Assembly (NCBI GenBank): GCA_001820255.1
Contig: MHPA01000016.1
Span: 7,288 to 58,758, forward strand
Length of the DNA stretch: 51,471 nt
Direction: 5' to 3'
DNA from: Candidatus Staskawiczbacteria bacterium RIFCSPLOWO2_01_FULL_38_12b
Lineage (GTDB): Bacteria; Patescibacteriota; Minisyncoccia; Minisyncoccales; Staskawiczbacteraceae
The translations under genes and the position numbers were made by a program. Shown here piece after piece: positions 1 through 7,549 of this stretch (position 1 is the first letter of the stretch; each line of letters begins with the position of its first letter). Under the pieces are notes generated by a model. It had not been told where the DNA came from and ran no database searches. It was given only the letters and a program-made list of their open reading frames with translations.

Positions 1-227
1 AAAATAAGGTAAGAATTATTTCTTAAGATGCGGTAATCAAAAAAACTGATTGCCAGCATGCATGCAAGTCCGACGGCAAAAAAAACAAGCTGTTTTTGGA
101 AATCCGAAAAATCATTTTTAGCCATGCCATAGCTATAGATTCCCACCAAACCAAAAACCGTTATCAAAACAACGGAACTTATCAAAATCCAATCCAGTTT
201 TTTAAGATGATTTGTATAAAAACCCAT
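1..227 (-). CDS. rodA: RodA/FtsW-family protein, N-terminal part (runs off window)
   Basis: The first 75 codons are present and the gene leaves the window at base 1. The start is the ATG at 225-227, four bases after the ligA stop, so the two genes are probably co-transcribed. The peptide begins MGFYTNHLKKLDW, followed by two hydrophobic helices (about residues 14-33 and 45-62) and an SFFDYRIL segment. This is the usual N-terminus of SEDS-family RodA, the membrane glycan polymerase of lateral wall growth. FtsW is the main alternative; the short N-terminus before the first helix and the FDYR motif favour RodA. Only the first two of about ten helices can be judged. Confidence 0.8.
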   Translation of the reverse strand, partial: MGFYTNHLKKLDWILISSVVLITVFGLVGIYSYGMAKNDFSDFQKQLVFFAVGLACMLAISFFDYRILRNNSYLI

Positions 228-230
228 GTA

Positions 231-2228
231 TCATGTTATTATGTTTAAAAATTCTTTTTCGCTGATGATGGCGACTTTAAGTTTTTGCGCTTTGGCTAAT
301 TTTGAACCGGGGTTTTTGCCTGCCACCAAAAAATCAGTATGGGCAGAAACCGACTCTGAAATGTTACCGCCCAGCGCCCTGACTTTTTCTTTGGCAAGAT
401 TACGGTCAATGGCATCCATGGTGCCGGTAAAAACAAACATTTTGCCCGATAACTTTCCTTGGGATAATTTTTTGGGATTTTTTATCACAATACCAACCTT
501 ATCAAATTTATCCAAAAGCCTGATATTGCCCTTATCATTAAACCACTGATGAACCGATGCTGCAACCACCGGACCGACATGCAACATTGATTCAAAATCA
601 GATAACGTGGCATGCTTTAATTTTTCCAAAGAGCCAAAATGCAAAGCCAGATCCGCCGCCGTTTCTTGGCCGATATTACGAATACCCAGTGCATACAAAA
701 ATTTTGCCAGGGTTATTTCTTTTTTTTGGGCAATTGATTCTATCAGGTTTGCCGCTGACTTTTCTGCAAACCGTTCTAAAACAGCAACATCTCCTTCTTT
801 TAATTCAAACATATCGGCAAGATCCAAAACTAACCCTTCATCTAATAATCGGTCAATAATTTTAGGGCCCAACCCTGCAATATCAAAAGCTCCCTTGGAA
901 ACAAAGTGGTAAAAGTTTCTGCGCTGGCGCGCAAAACATTTTTGATTGAGGCATCGCCACACCACGTCTTCCGCTGATTTTTGCAATGCGGTTTTACAGC
1001 TAGGACAAACCCGCGGCATGGTAAAACTTTTTTCCCGGCCGGTTCTTAATTCCGGCAGCACTTTTATGATATTGGGAATCACATCCCCTGCACGCCCCAC
1101 AATGACACTGTCGCCGATTTTTACGTCCAGCCTTTTTATTTCATCTTCGTTGTGCAATGTGGCTCGTGAAATAGTAATACCCGATAACGAAACCGGTTCT
1201 AAAACGGCTACCGGAGTAATGGCTCCAGTACGGCCCACTTGCAATCGTATATCTAAAATGTTAGTGGTAGTTTGATTTTGGGGAAATTTAAAAGCAATGG
1301 CGCCGCGGGGAGTTTTGCCCACTACTCCTAATGTTTCAAATAAAGCATGGTCATTAACCATAACCACCACGCCATCAATTTCATAGGGCAATTCATTGCG
1401 ATGCTTGCTCCAATATTGATGAAAAGAATATACTTGATCTAAAGATTTGCAGTACTTGTTATTATTATTTATCTTAAATCCCAGTTCTTGCAAGGCGATA
1501 TGTTTTTGCTGGTGGGTGTCAGTTTTATATCCGCCAATAATATCGTAAGCAAAAGAATCCAAGTTTCTGGAAGCGGTTATTTTAGGATCAAGCTGCCTTA
1601 CAGAACCGGCGGCGATATTTCTTGGATTGGCATATAAAGCCAAACCTTTTTCTTTTTGGATTTTATTTATCGCATTAAATTCTTTTTTAGAAATAAAAAC
1701 TTCCCCGCGCACCACCAAAGACGGAACTTTGGTGTGCAGGGCAAGGGGGATGGATTCCACCGTTTTGATATTTTGGGTAATATCTTCGCCAACCGAGCCA
1801 TCTCCCCGAGTGGATCCGGTTTTTAACAGGCCGTTTTCGTATTCAAGTTCAATGGCCAAGCCGTCTATTTTTAACTCGCAGTAAAAATCTATCTGATTTT
1901 TTTTTGCCGGGGGTAACAGTTTTAAAACCCTAGCGAGCCACTCTTGCATATCCTCTTTTGAAAAAGCGTCGTTTAACGAAAGCATTCTTTCCCGATGTGT
2001 CACTTTTTTAAATTCTTTAAGGGGCTGGCCTCCTATCCTTTGCGTAGGCGAATCAGAAGTAATAAATTCCGGAAATTGTTGCTCCAAATCAAAAAGCTCT
2101 TTTTTTAAAGAGTCCAGTGCCGCATCTGATATTTCTTGCTTATCCAATACGTGATACAGATATCGATGATGATTAATAAGATCCCGAAGTTTTTTTATCC
2201 TTTGGGAAATTTCATTTTTTTGAGCCAT
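231..2228 (-). CDS. ligA: NAD+-dependent DNA ligase LigA
   Basis: Seals nicks in duplex DNA using NAD+, in replication and repair. At 665 residues it is full length for the family (E. coli 671). Visible in order: the Ia domain with HHRYLYHVLD near residues 20-30; the adenylation motif KIDG with the nucleotidyl lysine at about residue 120; the OB fold (GVVGKTPRGAIAFKFP); a four-cysteine zinc finger (CPSC...CLNQKC, about 405-432); HhH repeats (AGLGPKIIDRLL); and a C-terminal BRCT domain (GKMFVFTGTMDAIDRN). The ATG is one base after the stop of the upstream pilin gene, so it is co-transcribed with the minor-pilin genes, and rodA follows after three bases. Confidence 0.97.
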   Translation of the reverse strand: MAQKNEISQRIKKLRDLINHHRYLYHVLDKQEISDAALDSLKKELFDLEQQFPEFITSDSPTQRIGGQPLKEFKKVTHRERMLSLNDAFSKEDMQEWLARVLKLLPPAKKNQIDFYCELKIDGLAIELEYENGLLKTGSTRGDGSVGEDITQNIKTVESIPLALHTKVPSLVVRGEVFISKKEFNAINKIQKEKGLALYANPRNIAAGSVRQLDPKITASRNLDSFAYDIIGGYKTDTHQQKHIALQELGFKINNNNKYCKSLDQVYSFHQYWSKHRNELPYEIDGVVVMVNDHALFETLGVVGKTPRGAIAFKFPQNQTTTNILDIRLQVGRTGAITPVAVLEPVSLSGITISRATLHNEDEIKRLDVKIGDSVIVGRAGDVIPNIIKVLPELRTGREKSFTMPRVCPSCKTALQKSAEDVVWRCLNQKCFARQRRNFYHFVSKGAFDIAGLGPKIIDRLLDEGLVLDLADMFELKEGDVAVLERFAEKSAANLIESIAQKKEITLAKFLYALGIRNIGQETAADLALHFGSLEKLKHATLSDFESMLHVGPVVAASVHQWFNDKGNIRLLDKFDKVGIVIKNPKKLSQGKLSGKMFVFTGTMDAIDRNLAKEKVRALGGNISESVSAHTDFLVAGKNPGSKLAKAQKLKVAIISEKEFLNIIT

Positions 2229-2229
2229 A

Positions 2230-2718
2230 TCAATCGGAATTTAATTCAATTTGCCTGACTAAATCCTGGTAAAGCCCTTTTGAATGGATTAAAAAATTTG
2301 AAACACTTTCAACAGTGGTTACTGTTGCATCCACCGTATAGGTTCTGCCGCCAAAAGCGGATTCATAGGTAATTTCACAATTTGTGCAATCATCAACTGC
2401 GCAACCGCTAGCAACCAGTGGCGTAGCCATGCAAATATTGCATTGGGTATCCGGATCAGTGCTAAGATTACTGCAGGCATCGCATAGATTGCACACCCCC
2501 CTATTTGCACCACCTACCAGTTGTTTTCTATCAAAATATAAGGTTTTTTCTATCCCGCTATCGGCAGCAAAAAATGAAGATATAGAGTTTCCTATACTGC
2601 CCAATGCTTTAATCTCATTAGATAATATCGTACTTATAGATAATATAATAGCAAGCATGATGGTCATGATAAAAAAAGAAATAATAACAGAAACCCCTTT
2701 TTGTGAATTATGATACAT
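2230..2718 (-). CDS. PilX-like minor pilin
   Basis: A 162-residue protein with a short basic N-terminus, a hydrophobic helix at about residues 9-33 beginning KGVSVIISFFIMT, and then SSFFAADSGIEKTLY. The AADSGIEK segment is typical of PilX-like proteins that prime type IV pilus assembly. The middle is unusually cysteine-rich (ten Cys between about residues 76 and 120, several as CxxC), suggesting disulfides or a metal knot outside the cell. It lies 1 base upstream of ligA and downstream of the PilW-like gene. The PilX assignment rests on the N-terminal pattern and gene order, not on detailed similarity. Confidence 0.7.
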   Translation of the reverse strand: MYHNSQKGVSVIISFFIMTIMLAIILSISTILSNEIKALGSIGNSISSFFAADSGIEKTLYFDRKQLVGGANRGVCNLCDACSNLSTDPDTQCNICMATPLVASGCAVDDCTNCEITYESAFGGRTYTVDATVTTVESVSNFLIHSKGLYQDLVRQIELNSD

Positions 2719-2825
2719 GTAAATTAATTTCTATTAAATATATAATGACTTAATTTCTAAACACCGACGACGGTTTTGAAAATTTGTTTTATTGATAATT
2801 GATTGAAAATTGTAAATTGAAAATT

Positions 2826-2845
2826 CTGCGCCGCATATGGCGCAG
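2826..2845 (-). terminator. GC-rich hairpin after the PilW-like gene
   Basis: CTGCGCC / GGCGCAG arms with a 6-base loop start 4 bases past the PilW-like stop. On the minus strand the hairpin is followed by AATTTTC-type heptamers rather than a clean T run. It is a weak terminator or a 3' stabilising hairpin. Confidence 0.45.
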
Positions 2846-2848
2846 TTG

Positions 2849-3463
2849 CTATGGTATATTTAAGTTTCTTGCCGAAACCGTAGTTTGGATTATCTTTTGC
2901 TGCTGGCTTCCAGGGATATTGCTTGTCGCAGCCAATACAATAGTTACTCTTGGCTGGATTGCGTCGGCATCAGATGCAGTGCGCGCCGTTTTATCTCCGT
3001 TAATAATAAAATTGGCGTTGTTTATGGTATATTTAACCCCTCCTGACATAAAAGGAGAGATCGTAACCGGATCTTGCCCCCAATCAGAAACCTTTAGGGC
3101 ATTGTTTTCAAAATAAAATTCTGTCTGGCGGCTACTGTCCGATGAATTAATAAATTTTATACCACTACAAGCTTCAGTGACGCCATTATCACAGTGTGTA
3201 AGCACATACATATTACCCTGACCTAAAAACCCGCCAACCACAGTATCTTTTTCGGCGGTCCTGATGGCCTTTGACATATATTCCATGGCGTAACTGGCCT
3301 GATTTAATATTTCCTGCTGTTGCAACATTCTTTTTTGATGCTGCACCATTGAAAGGAAAATACCTGCCAAAACGCCGATAACAATTAAAAATATCGACAA
3401 CACCACTATCATTTCTATGATAGTAAATCCTTTCTGCTTTATGGAACATGGAACATGGAACAT
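2849..3463 (-). CDS. PilW-like prepilin-type minor pilin
   Basis: The mature part begins at a prepilin peptidase site (QKG / FTIIEMIVVLSIFLIVIG) with Glu at +5, then a hydrophobic helix and a globular domain typical of PilW/PilJ-like minor pilins. The frame stays open up to an ATG at 3496. That stretch, however, overlaps the 3' end of the four-helix-bundle gene in another frame, so the ATG at about 3461-3463 (MFHVPCSIKQKGF) is preferred. That start lies in a tandem 7-base repeat that provides one ATG in each of the three frames. The exact start is therefore uncertain. Confidence 0.75.
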   Translation of the reverse strand: MFHVPCSIKQKGFTIIEMIVVLSIFLIVIGVLAGIFLSMVQHQKRMLQQQEILNQASYAMEYMSKAIRTAEKDTVVGGFLGQGNMYVLTHCDNGVTEACSGIKFINSSDSSRQTEFYFENNALKVSDWGQDPVTISPFMSGGVKYTINNANFIINGDKTARTASDADAIQPRVTIVLAATSNIPGSQQQKIIQTTVSARNLNIP

Positions 3464-3468
3464 GGAAC
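3441..3468. repeat. Heptamer array (ATGGAAC)x4
   Basis: Four perfect tandem copies of a 7-base unit read ATGGAAC on the plus strand and GTTCCAT on the minus strand. They overlie the start of the PilW-like gene. Since 7 is not a multiple of 3, successive copies place ATG codons in successive frames. A related array overlies the start of prsW at 44756-44780. Confidence 0.9.
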
Positions 3469-3471
3469 AAA

Positions 3472-3979
3472 TTACACTTTTTGGATAGTACTCCATAACA
3501 TTTTACCGATCTCTTCACTTAATAATATTGCCTTTTTGTAGTCGGTCTCCATTAGACCTGTTGCGAAATAAGAATCTACTGCAAATTCCATATTTTTGCC
3601 AAAAATTTGCAATAATTTTCAAACTTAGCGAAGCTAAATTTTAAAATTCTATCAAATTTTTGGCTAAAAATCTGAAATTTTCGTTGCGATTCTTATTTCG
3701 CAACAGGTCTATTAAATAATTTTCTTTTAAGGAAAAATGCAAAAGATACTTTGCTTCTTTTAAGGAACCATAAGAAATTTCTAAGAAGTTCCTATACACC
3801 TTACTTTTTATTCTGGCATAACCCTCTATATAATTTAATATCACAGAAAGCGCAGATCTTCTTAATTGAGAAGTGACCCCATATAGTTCGTCTTTAGGGA
3901 AATTCTTACTAATTCTATAAACCAAATGAACAAATTCATCCATCTTAATCTTTAAATTTTCGTGAAATCGTTGTTCCAT
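3472..3979 (-). pseudogene. Four-helix-bundle (S23/rRNA-IVS-type) protein gene split by an inverted-repeat element
   Basis: The first 89 or so codons (MEQRFHENLKIKMDEFV ... LHFSLKENYL) match the S23/23S-rRNA intervening-sequence four-helix family. The reading then enters the 157 bp element at 3554-3710. Beyond the element the missing C-terminus resumes in frame as METDYKKAILLSEEIG, KMLWSTIQKV, stop at 3472-3474. Excising the element plus one ATT copy gives ENYL-METDYKK, a normal join for this family. The gene is about 117 codons when restored. The function of the family is unknown. It lies between two minor-pilin genes, so it is itself a foreign insert in the pilus operon. Confidence 0.85.
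3554..3710. mobile_element. Inverted-repeat element, copy A (157 bp), inserted in a gene
   Basis: Perfect 23-base terminal arms (AGACCTGTTGCGAAATAAG.. and complement) flanked by ATT on both sides (3551-3553, 3711-3713); a TA duplication one base inward is an equivalent reading. Inside is an A/T-rich second stem with the flanks AATTTGCAATAA and TTCTATCAAATTT around a TTAGCGAAGCTAA tip. It has no coding capacity. It interrupts the four-helix-bundle gene, so it is or was mobile. Confidence 0.85.
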
Positions 3980-4004
3980 GTTATGTGTTTTATGTTATGT
4001 GACA

Positions 4005-4538
4005 CTAGTACCAATTGTACAAATATTCGGCAGTATTAAAACTATATGACTGGCTATTGTAGCTCCATGTCACCAATACGTCCACATACAATACATCATC
4101 TGTTCCTGATACCGGACTTATAGTAATTTCTCTTTTGAATATTGTGGGGGTGCTTCCTACGTCATGGTCATAAAGACCGTCGCCATTTAACCCTAAAAAA
4201 CTACCATCATAGGGAACCAACAAAGAAGCAGTTTGGGTTTTATAGTCTGCCATGCATCCTGCAATACAACCCACAAGTCCGTCAGACCACGAAAAAGTGG
4301 GATTTTGGGAAATGGTAATAAAATTATTATCCCTTAGATTTCTTATTATTTCCACTCCTTCCTGAGCCAAATAAGCTGCGGTAAAACGGTTGGAAATAAT
4401 ATAGCTTGAACTCACCAGCCAAAAAAAGGCCTGGTAAACTAACATGACCCCAAAGGACAGGATTGAAATGGTAATGATCATTTCAATTAACGTAAACCCA
4501 GCCGCCTTTTTTTGTTTTTTAAATAAATTTTTCATCAT
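4005..4538 (-). CDS. PilV-like prepilin-type minor pilin
   Basis: A 177-residue protein with a basic leader (MMKNLFKKQKKAAG), a cleavage site before FTLIEMIITISILSFGVML, and a sequence around residues 60-70 (AAYLAQEGVEIIRNLRDNN) characteristic of PilV-type minor pilins. The distal part has two close cysteines (GCIAGCMADY) and aromatic-rich strands. It lies between the split four-helix gene and element copy B, and belongs to the minor-pilin series read toward ligA. Its role in pilus tip or priming-complex assembly is inferred from the family. Confidence 0.8.
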   Translation of the reverse strand: MMKNLFKKQKKAAGFTLIEMIITISILSFGVMLVYQAFFWLVSSSYIISNRFTAAYLAQEGVEIIRNLRDNNFITISQNPTFSWSDGLVGCIAGCMADYKTQTASLLVPYDGSFLGLNGDGLYDHDVGSTPTIFKREITISPVSGTDDVLYVDVLVTWSYNSQSYSFNTAEYLYNWY

Positions 4539-4546
4539 GGTTTATT

Positions 4547-4705
4547 AGACTTGTCCCTAAATAAAATTCGGAGCGAAAATTCAAGATTTCGGAGCGGCAA
4601 ATGTGATAGAATTTTTAGATTTAGCTTTAGCTAAGTCTAAAAATTATGGCACATTTGCCGCCGAAAGGTTGAATTTGCAGCCGAATTTTATTTAGGGACA
4701 AGTCT
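4547..4705. mobile_element. Inverted-repeat element, copy B (159 bp)
   Basis: 25-base terminal arms (AGACTTGTCCCTAAATAAAA.. and complement) flanked by ATT at 4544-4546 and 4706-4708. The inner stem carries GATAGAATTTTTAGA, a TTAGCTTTAGCTAA tip and the TTATGGC counterpart. The arms align with copy A but differ at many positions, each matched by a complementary change on the other arm. The TAG stop of the FimT-like gene lies at the right edge. Confidence 0.8.
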
Positions 4706-5321
4706 ATTGAACCTCTGCTAAACCCGCATTATTTACGTAGGCATTTTTAGTTTGTGTCGGATCAATTTCAGATTGGAAAGTAATAGTTAGTTCAAGTAAT
4801 CCATCAGGGCAATCCGGGTCGGGATCCCCCGCACAATCCGATGTCCATAGGATTTTTGTCAGCGGAATCGGAGGCAAAAAATCAACAGACGCCTTATCAA
4901 CACTATCTAAATTGCTCATTACCACCCCTGGCTCAAGATTAACCGTTTCTACCACATAATCCGTGATTGATCCGTCATAAAAACGATTCCCATCAACGTC
5001 AGCATACATGACATATTGTTTTGGATTTGCCAGATCAACATACACTCCATACCCTTCTACCTGATGCAAAACACCTTCAGAGTCCCTGTATTGGCTAGTC
5101 GATAGGGCCATGCCTTGCACCCTTCTTATATCCTGCGCAAATTTATAGGCAGTCCTGGAAAGAGCAAATTGTGATCGGGTTTTGGTAAAATTTGAAATTA
5201 AAATAACTAAAAGCATTGAAGTAACCGCAACCACGACTATTAATTCAACCAGAGTAAATCCAGCATCACTTTCGTCAAACAATCGAAATTTAGTTATTAA
5301 CGTATTGTTACGATTGAACAT
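4704..5321 (-). CDS. FimT/GspH-like prepilin-type minor pilin
   Basis: The start is taken at the ATG at 5319-5321 (MFNRNNTLITKFRLF); the frame is open further upstream, but only through element copy C. The prepilin site is DAG / FTLVELIVVVAVTSMLL with Glu at +5, followed by QFALSRTAYKFAQDIRRVQGMAL, the GspH/FimT-like helix that continues into a strand-rich domain with an Asp/Asn-rich middle (YADVDGNRFYDG). It ends at the very edge of element copy B, which supplies part of the TAG stop, so the native C-terminus may have been shortened. Confidence 0.78.
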   Translation of the reverse strand: MFNRNNTLITKFRLFDESDAGFTLVELIVVVAVTSMLLVILISNFTKTRSQFALSRTAYKFAQDIRRVQGMALSTSQYRDSEGVLHQVEGYGVYVDLANPKQYVMYADVDGNRFYDGSITDYVVETVNLEPGVVMSNLDSVDKASVDFLPPIPLTKILWTSDCAGDPDPDCPDGLLELTITFQSEIDPTQTKNAYVNNAGLAEVQ

Positions 5322-5349
5322 AATAGGCTCACTGATTAAACCTTTATTA

Positions 5350-5553
5350 AGGCCTCGTCCACAAATAACATCCACCTTTTCATCCAATTTGTGCACCATC
5401 TGCGTCCCAAAAAATAGCATGCGTAGCCTTACTACGCCTCCTATTTTTTTGAACACATCTGGCACACATCTTAGTAGGGACGCGAGGCATAATTTGTAGC
5501 AACAAATTCGCCCCGTCCTCGAAAAGCCTGGATGTTATTTGTGGACGAGGCCT
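5350..5553. mobile_element. Inverted-repeat element, copy C (204 bp)
   Basis: 24-base terminal arms (AGGCCTCGTCCACAAATAAC.. and complement) related to copies A and B, with a longer interior that includes a GCGTAGCCTTACTACGC hairpin and AATTTG-type flanks. No clear target duplication is visible. The right end forms the TAG stop of pilD, and the left end lies 29 bases upstream of the FimT-like start. Confidence 0.75.
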
Positions 5554-6376
5554 AAAACACCAAAAAATGCGTATACCAAAAAATTATCTGGTCGCCAAAA
5601 AACATTGCCAAAAATGTTCCTAAAATGAGAAACGGAGCAAATGGCAGTTCGCTTTTTAATCCCTTTTTGCCAAAAAACATCAACCCTAACCCTATTATAG
5701 CACCAAAAAAGAAAGACAAAAATAGACCCGCCAAAATATTGGGAAACCCCAGCACCAGGCCCAGTAAGATTGCCAATTTTACGTCGCCAAAACCCATCCA
5801 GCGACCCTTGGATATTAAATAAATAGAAAGAAAGAAGCCAGAGGCAATTAAGGCAGCTAAAAGAAAATTTCCAATACCTAATACCCAATTTCCAATGAAA
5901 ACACTATAAAGCAAACGAAAAATAAAAGTAATTGCTATTGCCGGGAATAAAACCTTGTCGGGGATTAAGTAAAATTTTAAATCATAGACAAATATAACTA
6001 TTAAAACCGAGGCGATATACCATAAGAATAATAGATCAATAACATTTAAAAATTGAAAAATTTCAAATTGATTGATGATTGAAAATTGAAAATTGAAAAT
6101 TAGCAAAAATATCAATCCGGTCGCCACTTCCACCGCCGGATATTGCCATGATATTTTTTTATGGCAATAACGGCAACTTCCTTGTAAAAAAAGATAACTT
6201 ACCACCGGAATCAAATCCAGCCACATTAATTGATGGCGGCACCGGGGGCAATACGATCTGCCTTTTACGAAACCTTCGTCTTTTTCTAATCGTAAAATCA
6301 CCACATTCAAAAAACTGCCGATACAAAGACCGATCAAGAATACAAGAAAAGAAAAAGTAGTATTGACTTCTATCAT
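5552..6376 (-). CDS. pilD: Prepilin peptidase / N-methyltransferase PilD
   Basis: Membrane aspartyl protease that cleaves prepilin leaders and methylates the new N-terminal Phe, serving the pilins encoded here. Visible: the N-terminal GSFLNVVILRL; a four-cysteine zinc site (CPRC...CRYC, about residues 43-72); the first catalytic Asp in FVYDLKFYLIPD; and the GFGDVK motif with the second Asp; about eight membrane helices. Two heptameric arrays lie inside the frame, at 6077-6101 (encoding FNFQFSI) and 5867-5895 (encoding GNWVLGIGNF), in loop regions. The stop codon is formed by the end of element copy C. At 274 residues the length is normal. Confidence 0.95.
   Translation of the reverse strand: MIEVNTTFSFLVFLIGLCIGSFLNVVILRLEKDEGFVKGRSYCPRCRHQLMWLDLIPVVSYLFLQGSCRYCHKKISWQYPAVEVATGLIFLLIFNFQFSIINQFEIFQFLNVIDLLFLWYIASVLIVIFVYDLKFYLIPDKVLFPAIAITFIFRLLYSVFIGNWVLGIGNFLLAALIASGFFLSIYLISKGRWMGFGDVKLAILLGLVLGFPNILAGLFLSFFFGAIIGLGLMFFGKKGLKSELPFAPFLILGTFLAMFFGDQIIFWYTHFLVF
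5867..5895. repeat. Heptamer array inside pilD (TTTCCAA-type)
   Basis: Four tandem 7-base units (TTTCCAA, TACCTAA, TACCCAA, TTTCCAA) lie inside the pilD frame and encode GNWVLGIGN on the minus strand. Confidence 0.75.
6077..6101. repeat. Heptamer array inside pilD (AATTGAA-type)
   Basis: GATTGAA, AATTGAA, AATTGAA, AATT in tandem. It is read through on the minus strand as FNFQFSI between two membrane helices of PilD. Confidence 0.8.
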
Positions 6377-6444
6377 TCAGTTATTTTACCACAAAATCTC
6401 AGAGGGAAAAAATGACCTATTTCGGTCAGATAGTTATATGATTT

Positions 6445-6464
6445 GACACGCGATAGCGAATGTC
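6445..6464. repeat. Degenerate copy of the GCGATAGCG short repeat
   Basis: GACA and TGTC arms enclose a GCGATAGCG core. It shares the core and the self-complementary-arm design of the repeats at 6506, 7137 and 7249, but with different arms. The 172-base gap between pilD and the Cas2-fold gene holds only this and the next repeat. Confidence 0.5.
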
Positions 6465-6505
6465 GCCCCCTGATAAAAACCAAACCTAAAATATCGACAA
6501 TGCTC

Positions 6506-6529
6506 TTGTACAAGCGGTAGCGTTCACAA
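6506..6529. repeat. 24-base short repeat, copy 1
   Basis: TTGT...ACAA arms around a CAAGCGGTAGCG core, located 20 bases beyond the stop of the Cas2-fold gene. Confidence 0.7.
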
Positions 6530-6548
6530 CGGTATAACTTATTGAAAT

Positions 6549-7110
6549 TTATAAATCAAAATGGTTTTTCAACCTAACGTCATCATAGATATTATCTGCA
6601 ATAATAATATTAACAAAATCACCTATGTCGAAAAACTCGGATAAAAAATGGACCTCCTTCTCGCATGGGTAGGGGCATACAAAAACACTTTTTTGTAATT
6701 GGTAAAAGTTTAATTCTTGTAATTTTTGCCTTAAGGCATCTCTTCCATTTTTCTTTTTTTCCGGAATATCAAAAGCCACTATACGCCACTTTTTATCCCA
6801 AACTTTCTGTTTTGTAATCTCTAGCTTTTCAATATTAATTTCTTTAATTTTTCTTTTTCCCTTCTTTGTGAGTTGTATAATAAATTTACCATCTTCTTTC
6901 TCCTGTAAAATAATCAGTTTATTTTCTCTTAATCTTCTTAGAGATTTCACTATTTTTTGCTCATTAGTTTTGTTTTTACTATATTTTTTATTTTTGATAA
7001 TCGCCCTCGCTATATTTATTAAAAAATAAGGCGATGTAGATGCAACAACCACCATACCAGCCAAAGCGATAGTGAGAAGAATTTCTTTAGTTATTGTATC
7101 TTTCTTTCAT
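6549..7110 (-). CDS. Winged-helix protein with C-terminal Cas2-fold (PaaX-like) domain; probable 5' frameshift
   Basis: The N-terminal half has a hydrophobic segment and a winged-helix-like region ending LTKKGKRKIKEIN. The C-terminal half (WRIVAFDIPEKKKNGRDALR ... KSVFVCPYPCEKEVHFLSEF) is the Cas2-like ferredoxin fold also found in PaaX regulators. No cas1 or CRISPR is nearby. The in-frame ATG gives MAGMVVVASTSPYFL, but upstream codons KKDTITKEILLTIAL are open back to a TGA. An ATG at 7108-7110 would join them if one A near 7104-7106 were removed. This is either a recent frameshift or a sequence error. Function unknown. Three related short repeats lie within 150 bases on either side. Confidence 0.7.
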
Positions 7111-7136
7111 TGCCATAGTATAACATAAGACTAACC

Positions 7137-7160
7137 TTGTGCAAGCGATAGCGCCTACAA
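7137..7160. repeat. 24-base short repeat, copy 2
   Basis: TTGT...ACAA arms (CTTGT...ACAAG if extended by one base) around GCAAGCGATAGCGCC; same core as the copy at 6506. Confidence 0.7.
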
Positions 7161-7248
7161 GAACAACAACTAAAAAAAGAAACCCTCAAAGTTTTAGCTT
7201 GGCTTAGAATGACACTACCCCTGCCCGTAGTATCATGCAAAAATACTC

Positions 7249-7272
7249 TTGTGCCAGTGATAGCGTTCACAG
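7249..7272. repeat. 24-base short repeat, copy 3
   Basis: TTGTG...CACA arms (CTCTTGTG/CACAGAG when extended) around CCAGTGATAGCGTT; same core as copies 1 and 2. Confidence 0.65.
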
Positions 7273-7319
7273 AGTTAACAAGTAATGTTTAATGCCAAAA
7301 AAGAATACTATCATTTCAG

Positions 7320-7350
7320 AGGCTTTGGAGGGTCCGACCCTCCAAAGCCT
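7320..7350. repeat. Perfect 31-base palindrome
   Basis: Arms AGGCTTTGGAGGGTC and complement around a single central base. No T run follows on either strand, so a terminator role is doubtful. Confidence 0.7.
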
Positions 7351-7457
7351 ATTATTATAATTTTTGGAACAAAAAATGGCGTCAGTCCATAAAGTGTCAG
7401 TCCATAAAGCAAAATAAATAAAATAAAGCCTGCTGCTTATTTTATTGCCCGCTTATC

Positions 7458-7499
7458 AATAACAAAACAACAGGTTTTGACACCTGTTGTTTTGTTATT
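7458..7499. terminator. 18-bp hairpin downstream of the major pilin-like gene
   Basis: Perfect arms (AATAACAAAACAACAGGT and complement) with a 6-base loop, about 50 bases past the stop of the pilin at 7550. The base of the stem is A/T-rich. It probably ends or stabilises the pilin transcript. Confidence 0.6.
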
Positions 7500-7549
7500 A
7501 CATAACGACCAATCCCGTTTCTCATTAAAAAATAATCCCAACAAACTAA

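Larger units (their letters stand above)
7111..7549. other. Intergenic region with short repeats and two hairpins
   Basis: No credible coding sequence is visible. The region holds two 24-base repeats (7137, 7249), a perfect palindrome at 7320-7350, a direct repeat of GTCAGTCCATAAAG at 7381-7409 and the long hairpin at 7458-7499. Confidence 0.6.

Noticed and set aside
5322..5465. Upstream start of the FimT-like pilin
   Set aside because: The extension lies in element copy C and would put 60 residues before the prepilin cleavage site.
6445..7272. A CRISPR array near the Cas2-fold gene
   Set aside because: Only four degenerate repeats at irregular distances, no spacers of even length, and no cas1 or effector gene.
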